Positions 28,634 through 37,369 of a DNA stretch of 64,000 bases are shown here, piece by piece. The stretch comes from UBA4615 sp046046245 (GTDB lineage: Bacteria > Pseudomonadota > Gammaproteobacteria > Burkholderiales > Burkholderiaceae_E). The stretch spans positions 52,930 through 116,929 of the forward strand of contig JBJOKE010000020.1 in NCBI GenBank assembly GCA_046046245.1, written 5' to 3'. Both the position numbers and the translations under genes were made by a program. The notes beneath the pieces are model-generated. The model saw only the letters and a program-made list of their open reading frames with translations. It was not told the origin of the DNA and searched no databases. Every line of letters starts with the position of its first letter. Position 1 is the first letter of the stretch.

Positions 28634-29624
28634 GGAAGAGCTCCGCGCCGTCCACGGCGTCGAACTCGTAGGGCGAGTTGCAGAACTCGCAGCGCACGCC
28701 CACCGAGCCCTGCTCGAGCAGGATCGACTCGATCTCCTCGCGCCCCAGCATCCGCAGCATCGCCGCCACCTTGTCGCGCGAGCAGGTGCAGGCGAAGCGC
28801 GGCGTGCGCGAGTCGAACGCGGTCAGCGCCTCCTGCCAGAACAGCCGGCGCAGCACGGTCGCCGAGGGCAGCGCGAGCAGCTCGTCGCGGGTCAGGGTGT
28901 CGGCGAGGCGCTGCATGCGGTTCCAGCCGTCGCCGTCCTCGTCGGTGCTGTCCGCGGGAGGTGCCGGCGCCCGCGCCACGGATGGCGCCTGCGTCCCCTC
29001 GTCGGCCGGGCCGGGCGTCCAGCCCGGCGCCAGGCGCGCCGCGTGGCCGCCCTCGTCGGGCAGTCGCTGCAGCAGCAGGCCGGTGGCCCGCGCGTCGTCG
29101 GCGGCCAGCCAGAGCCGTGTGGGCACCTGCTCGGATCGAGCCATGTAGCGTTCCAGCACTTCGGCGACGCTGCGGCCCTCGAAGGGGACGATGCCCTGGT
29201 AGGGCTGGCGGTTGGGCGAGTCGGTCCTCGGGTCGAGCGTGACCACGAAGCGGCCGCGACCGTGGGCGTTGACCAGGGTCGCGAGGTCGGCCTCCTCGGG
29301 GCAGGTGGCGCCCTCGCGCAGCTTCGCGGTCGCGCGGAACGTGCCGTCGGCCTCGCACTCGACGACCAGCAGCGCGACCGGACCGTCGCCGTGGATCTGC
29401 AGGATCAGCGCGCCATCGAACTTCAGCGAGGCCGACAGCAGCAGGCCCGCCGCGCAGAGCTCGCCGAGCCGGTCGCGGACCGAGCGCGGGAACGCGTGGC
29501 GGTCGGCGACCTCGCGCCAGGACGCGTCGAGCGAGACCGCCTCGCCGCGCACGGGCGCGCCGCTCAGCATGAAGCGGCTCAACGTGTCGGCGCCCTCGGC
29601 GGGCGGGACGCGGGACTCGCTCAT
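28593..29624 (-). CDS. hslO: redox-regulated chaperone Hsp33
   Basis: This 343-residue Hsp33 holdase is activated by oxidative unfolding. The C-terminal zinc centre is visible as CTCSRDK and, about 30 residues on, CEFC (C-x-C...C-x-x-C). The N-terminal domain carries LLSASLKFDGALILQIHGDGP and LLVVECEADGTFRATAKL. A Pro/Ala/Asp-rich insert of about 30 residues (PADEGTQAPSVARAPAPPADS) separates the core from the linker. It is longer than in E. coli. Start ATG 29624 overlaps the carbonic-anhydrase stop (ATGA). The 3' end overlaps ftsB. Confidence 0.92.
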   Translation of the reverse strand: MSESRVPPAEGADTLSRFMLSGAPVRGEAVSLDASWREVADRHAFPRSVRDRLGELCAAGLLLSASLKFDGALILQIHGDGPVALLVVECEADGTFRATAKLREGATCPEEADLATLVNAHGRGRFVVTLDPRTDSPNRQPYQGIVPFEGRSVAEVLERYMARSEQVPTRLWLAADDARATGLLLQRLPDEGGHAARLAPGWTPGPADEGTQAPSVARAPAPPADSTDEDGDGWNRMQRLADTLTRDELLALPSATVLRRLFWQEALTAFDSRTPRFACTCSRDKVAAMLRMLGREEIESILLEQGSVGVRCEFCNSPYEFDAVDGAELFLSAPTAPGSRARH

Positions 29625-30148
29625 CCGTCGATCCGCACGAGCTGGCTGCGGAAGGCGGCCGCGCGCGCGACGTAGCTCTCGGCGCCGGCGCGGATCCGCG
29701 CGACGTCCGCGTCGGTGAGCTCGCGCACGACCTTGCCGGGGCTGCCGAGCACGACGCTGCGGTCGGGGATGACCTTGCCCTCGGAGACCAGCGCACCCGC
29801 GCCGATCAGGCACTCGCGGCCGATCCTCGCGCCGTTCATCACGACGGCCTGGATGCCGACGAGGCTGCCGTCGCCGATCGTGCAGCCGTGCAGCATCGCC
29901 TGGTGGCCGATGGTCACGCCGCGCCCCACCGTCAACGGGAAGCCCATGTCGGTGTGCAGCACCGCGTTCTCCTGGACGTTGCTGCCCTCGCCGATGACGA
30001 TCGGCTCGTTGTCGCCGCGCAGGACCGCGCCGAACCAGATGCCGACGCCGTCGGCGAGCTCGATGCGGCCGAGCACGTGGGCGCCCGGCGCGATCCAGGC
30101 GGTCGGGGCGAGGACCGGTCGGCGGTCGCCGATCGAATAGATGGCCAT
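29621..30148 (-). CDS. gamma-carbonic-anhydrase family protein
   Basis: This 175-residue left-handed beta-helix protein has hexapeptide repeats (VGIWFGAVLRGDNEPIVIG, NAVLHTDMGFPLTVG, GHQAMLHGCTIGDGSLVG). The zinc-binding histidines are those in LHTDMG, GHQAMLHG. The length and the absence of an acetyltransferase tail fit the CaiE/PaaY/YrdA gamma-CA-like branch, whose carbonic-anhydrase activity is only shown for some. It overlaps hslO by four bases; both may be transcribed together. The upstream in-frame extension is Arg-rich shadow sequence. Confidence 0.85.
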   Translation of the reverse strand: MAIYSIGDRRPVLAPTAWIAPGAHVLGRIELADGVGIWFGAVLRGDNEPIVIGEGSNVQENAVLHTDMGFPLTVGRGVTIGHQAMLHGCTIGDGSLVGIQAVVMNGARIGRECLIGAGALVSEGKVIPDRSVVLGSPGKVVRELTDADVARIRAGAESYVARAAAFRSQLVRIDG

Positions 30149-30237
30149 GGATGTCCCTGTAGACTGTCGAGATCGCCCGCGGGGCGCGGCGGCACGGCCC
30201 GCGAGGCGCGGGCCCGGCGCGCCCGGGGTCTCACCGA

Positions 30238-31098
30238 GTGTACCGCGCCGTGCCCGACGATCCGTCCGCCGCCGTCCCCCGTCCCGACCCCGATCCCCGC
30301 GCCGCATCCTGCCGCGAACTGCGCGCGGCGGCCCGCGCGGCATGGGCCGTGGCCGATCCGCGCGGCAAGGCAGCCGCGGCCGCGGCCATCGGCGAGGTGG
30401 TGGTCGCGGGCAGGCTCGAGGCCGACCCGGACGCCTGCTTCGACGACGCGCCGCGGCCCGGCCGCCCCGAGCGGCCGCGGCTCGTCCACCCGCGCGACGT
30501 GCCGCAGCGCGGCGTCGGCTCGGATGCCGGACGCGCGGCGCTGCTGCACGCGATCGCGCACATCGAGTTCAATGCGATCGACCTCGCGCTCGACGCGGTC
30601 TGGCGCTTCGGCGGCCTGCCCGCGGACTGGTACCGCGACTGGGCGCGGGTCGCGGCCGAGGAGGCGCTGCACTTCGGGCTGCTCGCCGACGAGCTCGAAC
30701 GCCGCGGCCACGCGTACGGCGACTTCGACGCGCACGACGGTCTCTGGGAGATGGCGATGAAGACGCGCGCCGACCCGCTGCCCCGGATGGCGCTGGTGCC
30801 GCGGCTGATGGAAGCGCGCGGCCTGGACGTCACGCCGCAGATTCGCGAGCGGCTGCTGGCCGCGGGCGACACGCGCGGTGCCGCGATCCTGACCCGCATC
30901 CTCGACGACGAGGTGGGGCACGTCGCGATCGGCAACCGCTGGTACGCGAGCCTGTGCGAGCGTGCAGGACTCGATCCGCTCGAGGCCTGGGACGGCCTCG
31001 CCGACGCGCACGGCGCCGGACGTCCGCGGCCGCCGTTCAACCGCGACGCGCGGCTGCGTGCGGGCTTCACCGAGCCGGAGCTCGCGCGGTGGGCGTGA
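30238..31098 (+). CDS. DUF455 ferritin-like protein
   Basis: This 286-residue protein is a member of the ferritin-like DUF455 family. The di-iron-type helices carry HAIAHIEFNAIDLALDAVWRF and WARVAAEEALHFGLLADEL, and a later ILDDEVGHVAIGNRWY (E-x-x-H pairs). These are typical four-helix-bundle metal ligands. The only usable early start is GTG at 30238 (another GTG is at 30250). An oxygenase role like that of the tRNA hydroxylase MiaE is a family suggestion, not shown. The stop TGA at 31096-31098 is inside GTGA, where the next gene starts. Confidence 0.8.
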   Translation: MYRAVPDDPSAAVPRPDPDPRAASCRELRAAARAAWAVADPRGKAAAAAAIGEVVVAGRLEADPDACFDDAPRPGRPERPRLVHPRDVPQRGVGSDAGRAALLHAIAHIEFNAIDLALDAVWRFGGLPADWYRDWARVAAEEALHFGLLADELERRGHAYGDFDAHDGLWEMAMKTRADPLPRMALVPRLMEARGLDVTPQIRERLLAAGDTRGAAILTRILDDEVGHVAIGNRWYASLCERAGLDPLEAWDGLADAHGAGRPRPPFNRDARLRAGFTEPELARWA

Positions 31099-32759
31099 GC
31101 GCGCGCCCGGCGCGGCGCCGCTGGCTGGCCGGTGCGCTCGGCGCCGCGGCGGCCGGCTGCGTCGGCACCCCGGTCGTCCCGCAGCCCGACGGCAAGCGCA
31201 CGACCCCGCGTACGCCGGTGGGCGGTGCGCCGGCGGTCCTGGTGCCCGGTGGCGGGATCGCGGTGGTCGCGCCCGGCGGCAGCGATCCGGCGCTCGCGCC
31301 CGAGTGGCGCGGCGACCTCGATCCCTTCGCGCTCGGCGTGGCCAGCGGCATGCCGCGCCCCGACGGCGCGGTCCTCTGGACGCGGCTCGCACCGCGGCCG
31401 CTCGAGGACGGCGGCGGTGTCGACCCCACGCCGGTCCGGGTGCGCTGGGAGGTCCTCGACGAGGAGGGCGCACGGGTGCTCGTCGCCGGCACCGCGGTCG
31501 CCGAGCCGGACTGGGGGCACTCGGTCCGCGTCGAGCTCGTCGGGCTGCAGCCGGGCCGCTCGTACCGCTATCGCTTCGCGTCCGGCGCCGCGACCAGCGC
31601 CATCGGTCGATTCAGGACCGCGCCGGCGCCCGGCACCGGAGACCGGCTGCGGCTGGTGTTCGCGTCATGCCAGCAGTTCGAGCAGGGCTGGTACGCGGCC
31701 TGGAGACACGCCGCGGCGGAATCGCCCGACCTCGTCGCCTTCCTCGGCGACTACGTCTACGAGTCGTCGTGGGGCCGCCGGCACGTCCGCCGACACGACC
31801 CCGGCGTGCCGCGCACGCTCGACGCCTACCGGCGCCGGCACGCGCTCTACCGCGGCGACGCGGACCTGCGCGCCGCGCACGCGGCCTGCGCGTGGGTGGT
31901 GACCTGGGACGATCACGAGCTGGAGAACGACTACGCCGACGACCGCTCCGAGCGCGGCGAGCCGCGCGAGGCCTTCCTCGCGAGGCGGGCCGCCGCCTAC
32001 CGCGCCTACTTCGAGCACATGGCGCTGCCATGGTCTTCGGCACCGCGCGGCCCGTCGATGCAGCTGTACGGCCATGTCGACTGGGGCTCGGTCGCGCGGA
32101 TCCACGTGCTCGACGACCGTCAGTACCGTACGCCGCAGGCCTGCTCGGCGCCGGGGCGAGCGGGCTCGCGCACCGTCGGGCCGGACTGCGCCGAGCGGCT
32201 CGATCCGGCGCGCACGATGCTGGGTGCCGAGCAGGAGGCCTGGCTCGCGCGTTCGCTGCAGGGCTCGCGGGCGCGCGCGAACGTGATCGCGCAGCAGACC
32301 CTGGTCGGTCGCTGCGACCGGCGCCCCGGCCCCGAGGAGGCCTGGTGGACCGACGGCTGGGACGGCTATCCCGCCGCGCGACGCCGGATGCTCGAGGCGG
32401 TCCGCACGAGCGGCGCCCGCGACCCGATCGCGCTCGGCGGCGACGTGCACGCGTTCTTCGCGGGCGAGCTGCACGAGGACTTCGAGCGGCCCGCGGCGCG
32501 GCCGGCGATGACCGAGTTCGTCGGCGGCTCGATCACCTCGCAGGGCCCGTCGCAGGCCCAGGTCGATGCGCTGGTCGGCGAGAATCCGAACCTGCGCTGG
32601 GCGGCCGGCGGCGCCAATGGCTACGGCGTGCTCGAACTCGGCCCGCGCGGCGCGGCGGTGACGCTGCGCGCGGTCGACACGGTCGCCGATCCGCGCAGCG
32701 GCGTGCGCACGCTGCGCCGCTTCGAGGTGCCCGCAGGCACGGGCCGGATCGAGGGCTGA
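31095..32759 (+). CDS. PhoD-family alkaline phosphatase, lipoprotein/Tat-like
   Basis: This 554-residue PhoD-like protein starts with GTG 31095 (GTGA overlap; a GTG six bases earlier is also possible). The N-terminus is ARPARRRWLAGALGAAAAGC: a twin-arginine-like RR followed by a lipobox Cys near residue 21. A Fn3-like N-terminal module is followed by the metallophosphatase core: VFASCQQFEQGWY, VAFLGDYVYESSWG, VVTWDDHELENDYADD, VLDDRQYRTPQAC and ALGGDVHAFFAGEL. Fe3+/Ca2+-type ligands are present in DHE and GDVH. I infer an outer-face phosphodiesterase. The next gene starts 6 bases after its stop. Confidence 0.88.
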   Translation: MSARPARRRWLAGALGAAAAGCVGTPVVPQPDGKRTTPRTPVGGAPAVLVPGGGIAVVAPGGSDPALAPEWRGDLDPFALGVASGMPRPDGAVLWTRLAPRPLEDGGGVDPTPVRVRWEVLDEEGARVLVAGTAVAEPDWGHSVRVELVGLQPGRSYRYRFASGAATSAIGRFRTAPAPGTGDRLRLVFASCQQFEQGWYAAWRHAAAESPDLVAFLGDYVYESSWGRRHVRRHDPGVPRTLDAYRRRHALYRGDADLRAAHAACAWVVTWDDHELENDYADDRSERGEPREAFLARRAAAYRAYFEHMALPWSSAPRGPSMQLYGHVDWGSVARIHVLDDRQYRTPQACSAPGRAGSRTVGPDCAERLDPARTMLGAEQEAWLARSLQGSRARANVIAQQTLVGRCDRRPGPEEAWWTDGWDGYPAARRRMLEAVRTSGARDPIALGGDVHAFFAGELHEDFERPAARPAMTEFVGGSITSQGPSQAQVDALVGENPNLRWAAGGANGYGVLELGPRGAAVTLRAVDTVADPRSGVRTLRRFEVPAGTGRIEG

Positions 32760-32765
32760 GCCGCG

Positions 32766-33428
32766 ATGCGGCTGCTCGTCGTCGAGGACGACGCGATGCT
32801 CGGCGACGCGATGGCCGCGGGCTTGCGCGCCGACGGCTTCGCGGTCGACCGCGCGGCCGACGCCCGCACGGCCGACACCGCGCTGCGTACCCAGCCCTAC
32901 GACCTGGTGCTGCTCGACCTCGGCCTGCCCGGCGGCGACGGCCTGGACCTGCTGCGGGCGCTGCGCATGCGCGGCGACGACGTGCCGGTGCTGGTGGCGA
33001 CCGCGCGCGACGCGCTCGCGTCGCGGGTCGCCGGCCTCGACGCCGGCGCCGACGACTACCTGGTCAAGCCCTTCGAGCTCGAGGAGCTCGCCGCGCGGAT
33101 CCGCGCGGTGCTGAGGCGGCGGTCGGGTCGGGGCTCGCCGCTGCTGCGCGCCGGGGCGCTGACGCTCGATCCCGCGACCCGCGAGGTCCGGCGCGACGGC
33201 GAGCCGGTGCCGCTGTCGGCACGCGAGTACGCGCTGCTGCGCGCGCTGATGGACCGGCCGGGGGCGGTGCTGTCGCGCGCGCAGCTCGAGGAGAAGCTCT
33301 ACGGCTGGAACGACGCCCCGGGCAGCAACGCGGTCGAGGTCCACCTGCATGCGCTGCGCCGCAAGCTCGGCGCGGCGGCGGTCCGCAACGTCCGTGGCGT
33401 GGGCTGGACCATGGCGGGCGACGCATGA
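32766..33428 (+). CDS. OmpR/PhoB-family response regulator (QseB/PmrA-like)
   Basis: This 220-residue regulator has a receiver domain (acidic pocket at Glu7-Asp8-Asp9, phospho-acceptor Asp51 in LLDLGLP, Lys in YLVKPFE). The DNA-binding winged helix (about residues 130-215) includes LSAREYALLRALMDRPGAVLSR and VEVHLHALRRKLGA. Length and sequence are closest in style to QseB/PmrA/BasR. The gene overlaps the kinase start (ATGA). A CTTAAG-N5-CTTAAG sequence typical of this sub-family lies just downstream of the kinase gene. Confidence 0.9.
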   Translation: MRLLVVEDDAMLGDAMAAGLRADGFAVDRAADARTADTALRTQPYDLVLLDLGLPGGDGLDLLRALRMRGDDVPVLVATARDALASRVAGLDAGADDYLVKPFELEELAARIRAVLRRRSGRGSPLLRAGALTLDPATREVRRDGEPVPLSAREYALLRALMDRPGAVLSRAQLEEKLYGWNDAPGSNAVEVHLHALRRKLGAAAVRNVRGVGWTMAGDA

Positions 33429-34774
33429 GCTCGCTGCGTCGCCGGCTGCTCGTCTGGATCGGCGCGGGGCTCGCGGTCGGGCTGGCGGCGGCGGCCGTGG
33501 TGGTCGGCCTGCGCTCGCGCGAGTCGACCGGCGAGCTGCTCGACTACCAGATGGCGCGGATCGCGAGCGCCGTGCCGCCGCGCGCGCTCGGTCCGATGCC
33601 GCCGCCGCGCCTCGACGGCCTCGAGGTGGACCGCGACGTGGTGATCCAGATCTGGGACGCGTCGGGCCTGCGCATCTACGCGTCGCACGCGCATCCGACG
33701 CTGCCCGGGCTCGCGGCGCCCGGCTTCTCGGACGTCCCGGGGCCCGGACCCGGCGGCGGCTGGCGGGTCTACGCCGTGCCGGTCGCCGGCAGCGTCGTGC
33801 AGGTCGCGCAGCCGCTCGCCGCGCGCGACGCGCTCGCATGGCGGACGGCGCTCGGCACGGTCGCGCCGATGCTCGCGCTGTTCCCGCTGCTCGGCCTGCT
33901 GCTGTGGGTGGGGCTCGGACGCGGCCTCGCGCCCTTGCGCCGGCTGGCCGGAGAGGCCGGCGCACGCGGCGCCGACGCGCTCGCGCCCTTCGACGCCCAC
34001 GGCCTCGACGACGAGCTGCGGCCGCTGGTGCGTGCGCTCAACGGCCTGCTCGCGCGGCTGGGCGACGCGATCGACGCGCAGCGCGGCTTCGTCGCCGATG
34101 CGGCGCACGCGCTGCGCACGCCGCTCGCCGCGCTGACGCTGCAGGCCTCGCTCGCGGAGCGCGCGACCGACGAGACGGCGCGTGCCGCAGCGCTCGACGA
34201 GCTGCGCCGCGGCCTGCGCCGCGCGAACCGCCTGGTCGAGCAGCTGCTGACGCTCGCGCGCCAGGAGCCCGGCGGGCCGCCGCCGCGCGACGAGCCGCTC
34301 GATCTGGCCGCCGTGGCCCGCGCGGCGGTGGCCGACGGCGCATCCGCGGCGGCCGCGCGCGGCGTCGACCTCGGCCTCGCGCGGGCCGAGCCCTTCGCGC
34401 TCGTCGGCGACGCCGACGCGCTCCGGATCCTGGTCGACAACCTCGTCGACAACGCGGTGCGGCACGCGCCGCCGGGCACGGCGGTCGACGTCTCGGTCAC
34501 CGCGGACGGCCGGCTCTCGGTGGCCGACCGCGGGCCGGGCCTGCCACCCGACGAGCTCGACGCGGTCTTCGAGCGCTTCCGGCGCGGGCGCGACGCGACC
34601 GGTGCGGGCAGCGGCCTGGGCCTCGCGATCGTCCGGCGCATCGCCGAGCGTCACGGTGCGCGGGCCACGCTCTCGAACCGGGACGGGGGCGGCCTCGACG
34701 CGTGCGTCGCATTCGGGGCGGGGGCGCGCCGAGCACGCGCCGCCGCGTCCCCGACGGGCACGGGACCGGCTTAA
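33425..34774 (+). CDS. sensor histidine kinase (QseC/PmrB-like)
   Basis: This 449-residue kinase has transmembrane segments at about 7-29 and 137-162 around a small periplasmic region. A HAMP-like linker with PLRRLAGEAG follows. The phospho-accepting His lies in FVADAAHALRTPLAAL. The ATP-binding domain carries LVDNLVDNAVRHAPPG (N box), VADRGPGLP (G1) and GSGLGLAIVRRIAERHG (G2). It overlaps the regulator by four bases, so the pair is one unit. The signal sensed is unknown; its stop codon lies inside the PmrA-like box. Confidence 0.9.
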   Translation: MSSLRRRLLVWIGAGLAVGLAAAAVVVGLRSRESTGELLDYQMARIASAVPPRALGPMPPPRLDGLEVDRDVVIQIWDASGLRIYASHAHPTLPGLAAPGFSDVPGPGPGGGWRVYAVPVAGSVVQVAQPLAARDALAWRTALGTVAPMLALFPLLGLLLWVGLGRGLAPLRRLAGEAGARGADALAPFDAHGLDDELRPLVRALNGLLARLGDAIDAQRGFVADAAHALRTPLAALTLQASLAERATDETARAAALDELRRGLRRANRLVEQLLTLARQEPGGPPPRDEPLDLAAVARAAVADGASAAAARGVDLGLARAEPFALVGDADALRILVDNLVDNAVRHAPPGTAVDVSVTADGRLSVADRGPGLPPDELDAVFERFRRGRDATGAGSGLGLAIVRRIAERHGARATLSNRDGGGLDACVAFGAGARRARAAASPTGTGPA

Positions 34775-34786
34775 GTCCGGCTTAAG
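34770..34786 (+). promoter_or_regulatory. PmrA/QseB-type response-regulator box
   Basis: CTTAAG (34770-34775), five bases TCCGG, CTTAAG (34781-34786). The known PmrA-family operator is YTTAAK-N5-YTTAAK, so both half-sites fit exactly. It begins inside the kinase stop codon and lies 64 bases before the DegP-type start. A wider view shows an 11-base tandem repeat at 34766-34787. Confidence 0.75.
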
Positions 34787-34850
34787 TCTCGCCGCTCATC
34801 CTGCGCGACATCCGGGGCGTCGTGCCCCGGCCCTCGCAGAAGGAGCCGTC

Positions 34851-36374
34851 ATGACCCGTCTTCCGTTCGCGCGCGGCGCGCTCGCCGCCGCCGTCGTCGC
34901 TGCGCTCGTCGCCGCCGGGGCACATGTCGCGCCGGGGCTCTCGAGCCCGGCGCTCGCCGCCGCGCCCGCCGCTGCCGCCGTCGCGCCCGCCGTCGCGCCC
35001 GCCGTCGCGCCGCCCGCCGGACTCGCCGTGCCCGCCACGCCCGCCGCCCACGGCGGCGTCGACTTCTCCGCGATCGTCGAGCGCTACGGGCCGGCGGTGG
35101 TCAACGTCTCGGTCACCGGCCGCGGCGCGCAGCGCGGCGGCCCGGGTGCGGACGGGGCCGACGAGGCCCTGCGCGAGTTCCTGCGCCGCTTCGGCCCGGG
35201 CGTGCCGGTCCCGCCGCAGCGCCCCGACGCGCAGGCGCCGGCCCGCGGCCTGGGCTCGGGCTTCATCGTCGCCGCCGACGGCCTGATCCTCACCAACGCG
35301 CACGTCGTCGACGGCGCCGAGGAGATCGTCGTGCGCCTGAACGACCGGCGCGAGTTCCGCGCGAAGCTCGTCGGCGCCGACCCGCAGACCGACGTCGCCG
35401 TGCTGCGGATCGACGCGAAGGGCCTGCCCACGGTGAAGCTCGGCGATCCGTCGAGGGTGAAGGTCGGCGAGCCGGTGCTCGCGATCGGCTCGCCCTACGG
35501 CTTCGAGAACACCGTGACCGCCGGCATCGTCAGCGCGAAATCGCGCAGCCTGCCCGACGACACCTACGTGCCCTTCCTGCAGACCGACGTCGCGGTGAAC
35601 CCGGGGAACTCGGGCGGGCCGCTGTTCGACGCGCGTGGCGAGGTGATCGGCATCAACGCGCAGATCTACTCGCGCACCGGCGGCTTCCAGGGCCTGTCGT
35701 TCGCGATTCCGATCGACGTCGCATCGCGGGTGCAGGCGCAGCTGGTGGCGACCGGCCGCGTCGAGCGCGGCCGCTTCGGCGTGTCGATCCAGGAACTCGA
35801 CCAGACGCTGGCGCGCGCCTTCGGCCTCGACGCGCCGCGCGGTGCGCTGGTCACCGGGGTCGAGCCCGGCAGCCCGGCCGCGGTTGCGGGCCTGCAGGCG
35901 GGCGACGTGATCGTCGCGCTCGACGGACGCCCGATCGACCGCTCGGCCGAGCTGCCGGCGCGTGTGGCCGAGATGAAGCCCGGCCAGAAGGCGACGCTCG
36001 AGGTGCTGCGCGAGCGTTCGACGAAGACGCTGCCGATCGTCACCGGCGCGTTCTCGCCGCAGAGGGCCGCGAAGGCGGCCGATACCGACGCGTCGGCCGT
36101 TCCGCAGCCGGCGGCGCGGCTGGGCCTCGCGGTCCGCGAGCTGCGCGCCGGCGAGGCCGGCCCGGGCACGCCGGCGGGGCTGCTGGTGGAGGCGGCCGGC
36201 GGGCCGGCCGCGCAGGCGGGTATCCGCCCCGGCGACCGGATCCTGTCGGTCAACGGGCAACCGGTGTCGAGCGCGGCGCAGCTGCGCGATCGGGTGAAGG
36301 CCGCCGGCGACGAGGTCGCGCTGCTGATCCAGCGCGAGACCGCGCGGGTCTTCGTGCCGCTGCGGCTGTCCTGA
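34851..36374 (+). CDS. DegP/MucD-like periplasmic serine endoprotease
   Basis: This 507-residue HtrA-family protease has a signal peptide (LAAAVVAALVAAGAHVAPGLSSPALAAAP) and then a Pro/Ala-rich linker. The trypsin-like domain shows His in LTNAHVVDGAEEIVV (about 150), Asp in DPQTDVAVLRI (about 181) and Ser in VNPGNSGGPLFD (about 254). PDZ1 spans about 305-395 (SPAAVAGLQAGDVIVALDG) and PDZ2 about 420-505 (AAQAGIRPGDRILSVNGQ). AAGGAG precedes the ATG. It degrades or chaperones unfolded envelope proteins. The upstream PmrA-like box suggests control by the adjacent two-component pair. Confidence 0.92.
   Translation: MTRLPFARGALAAAVVAALVAAGAHVAPGLSSPALAAAPAAAAVAPAVAPAVAPPAGLAVPATPAAHGGVDFSAIVERYGPAVVNVSVTGRGAQRGGPGADGADEALREFLRRFGPGVPVPPQRPDAQAPARGLGSGFIVAADGLILTNAHVVDGAEEIVVRLNDRREFRAKLVGADPQTDVAVLRIDAKGLPTVKLGDPSRVKVGEPVLAIGSPYGFENTVTAGIVSAKSRSLPDDTYVPFLQTDVAVNPGNSGGPLFDARGEVIGINAQIYSRTGGFQGLSFAIPIDVASRVQAQLVATGRVERGRFGVSIQELDQTLARAFGLDAPRGALVTGVEPGSPAAVAGLQAGDVIVALDGRPIDRSAELPARVAEMKPGQKATLEVLRERSTKTLPIVTGAFSPQRAAKAADTDASAVPQPAARLGLAVRELRAGEAGPGTPAGLLVEAAGGPAAQAGIRPGDRILSVNGQPVSSAAQLRDRVKAAGDEVALLIQRETARVFVPLRLS
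34977..35012 (+). repeat. three tandem 12-bp repeats (Ala-Val-Ala-Pro linker)
   Basis: Units GCCGTCGCGCCC start at 34977, 34989 and 35001 (the last ends in G instead of C). They encode the AVAP repeat in the protease linker. Expansion or contraction would stay in frame. Confidence 0.85.
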
Positions 36375-36451
36375 GCGATCGCGGCCGCGCCCCATCCGTC
36401 GGAATCCCTCTTCCGCCCGAAGGGCCGGCGAGGGCGCGGCGCCAGCCCCCG

Positions 36452-36457
36452 TATAAT
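36452..36457 (+). promoter_or_regulatory. -10 element of the hydrolase-trpH-like operon
   Basis: TATAAT lies 24 bases before the ATG at 36482. No -35 is evident. It should drive the alpha/beta hydrolase and the two overlapping genes after it. Confidence 0.55.
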
Positions 36458-36481
36458 CAAGGGCTTGGCGCGACGCACCCC

Positions 36482-37369
36482 ATGACCGAGCCCTATCGAC
36501 CTCGACGCACCGCGCGTTCCGCCTTCACCGACGCGCGCGGCCTGCGACACCACGTCCGCTGCTGGGGTGACCCGGCCGCGCCGCCGCTGGTCATGGTCCA
36601 CGGCTGGATGGACGTCTCGGCCTCGTTCCAGTTCGTCGTCGACTGCCTCGCGCGCGACCGTCACGTGATCGCCCCCGACTGGCGCGGCTTCGGCCTCACG
36701 CAGTCGCCTCCGGTCGACGCCTACTGGTTTCCCGACTACCTCGGCGATCTCGACGCGCTGCTCGATGCCTGGGCTCCGGACGGTCCGGTCGACCTCGTCG
36801 GCCACAGCATGGGCGGCAATGTCGCCACGATCTATGCGGGCGTTCGCCCGCAGCGCGTTCGCCGGCTCGTGAACCTCGAGGGTTTCGGCATGCGGCCGGC
36901 CGACGCGTCGAAGGCGCCCGACCGGCTGCGCGAGTGGCTCGACGAGCTGAAGGCGCCGGCTCGGATGCGCGACTACGACTCGCAGGACGCGGTCGCGCGC
37001 CGGCTCGTGCAGACCAACCCGAGATTGCCGCTCGACAAGGCGCTCTGGCTCGCGGGCCACTGGTCCGCGCCGAACGCGGGCGGCCGTTTCGACGTGCTCG
37101 GCGATCCCGCCCACAAGCGCGTCAACCCGTACCTGTACCGCGTCGACGAGATCGTCGCGACCTGGCGTCGGATCGAGGCGCCGGTGCTGCTGGTGGCCGC
37201 GACCGAACGCGACGACTGGCACGCCTTCGTCGAGTCGGACGAATACCGCGAGCGGCTCCGCGCGATCCGGCGGCTCGAGCGCGCGACCGTCGAGCGGGCT
37301 GGGCACATGCTTCACCACGACCGGCCCGAGCGGGTCGCGTCGCTGATCGAGGAGTTCGTCGATGCTTGA
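36482..37369 (+). CDS. alpha/beta hydrolase
   Basis: This 295-residue alpha/beta-hydrolase has the nucleophile elbow GHSMGG at about residues 117-122, an oxyanion segment MVHGWMDVSASF and a lid region. The acid appears in VLLVAATERDDWHAF and the catalytic His in VERAGHMLHHD. The order is that of the epoxide-hydrolase/haloalkane-like class. No specific substrate can be named. The stop overlaps the PHP gene start by 8 bases, so the two are co-translated. The upstream TATAAT supports this start. Confidence 0.85.
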   Translation: MTEPYRPRRTARSAFTDARGLRHHVRCWGDPAAPPLVMVHGWMDVSASFQFVVDCLARDRHVIAPDWRGFGLTQSPPVDAYWFPDYLGDLDALLDAWAPDGPVDLVGHSMGGNVATIYAGVRPQRVRRLVNLEGFGMRPADASKAPDRLREWLDELKAPARMRDYDSQDAVARRLVQTNPRLPLDKALWLAGHWSAPNAGGRFDVLGDPAHKRVNPYLYRVDEIVATWRRIEAPVLLVAATERDDWHAFVESDEYRERLRAIRRLERATVERAGHMLHHDRPERVASLIEEFVDA

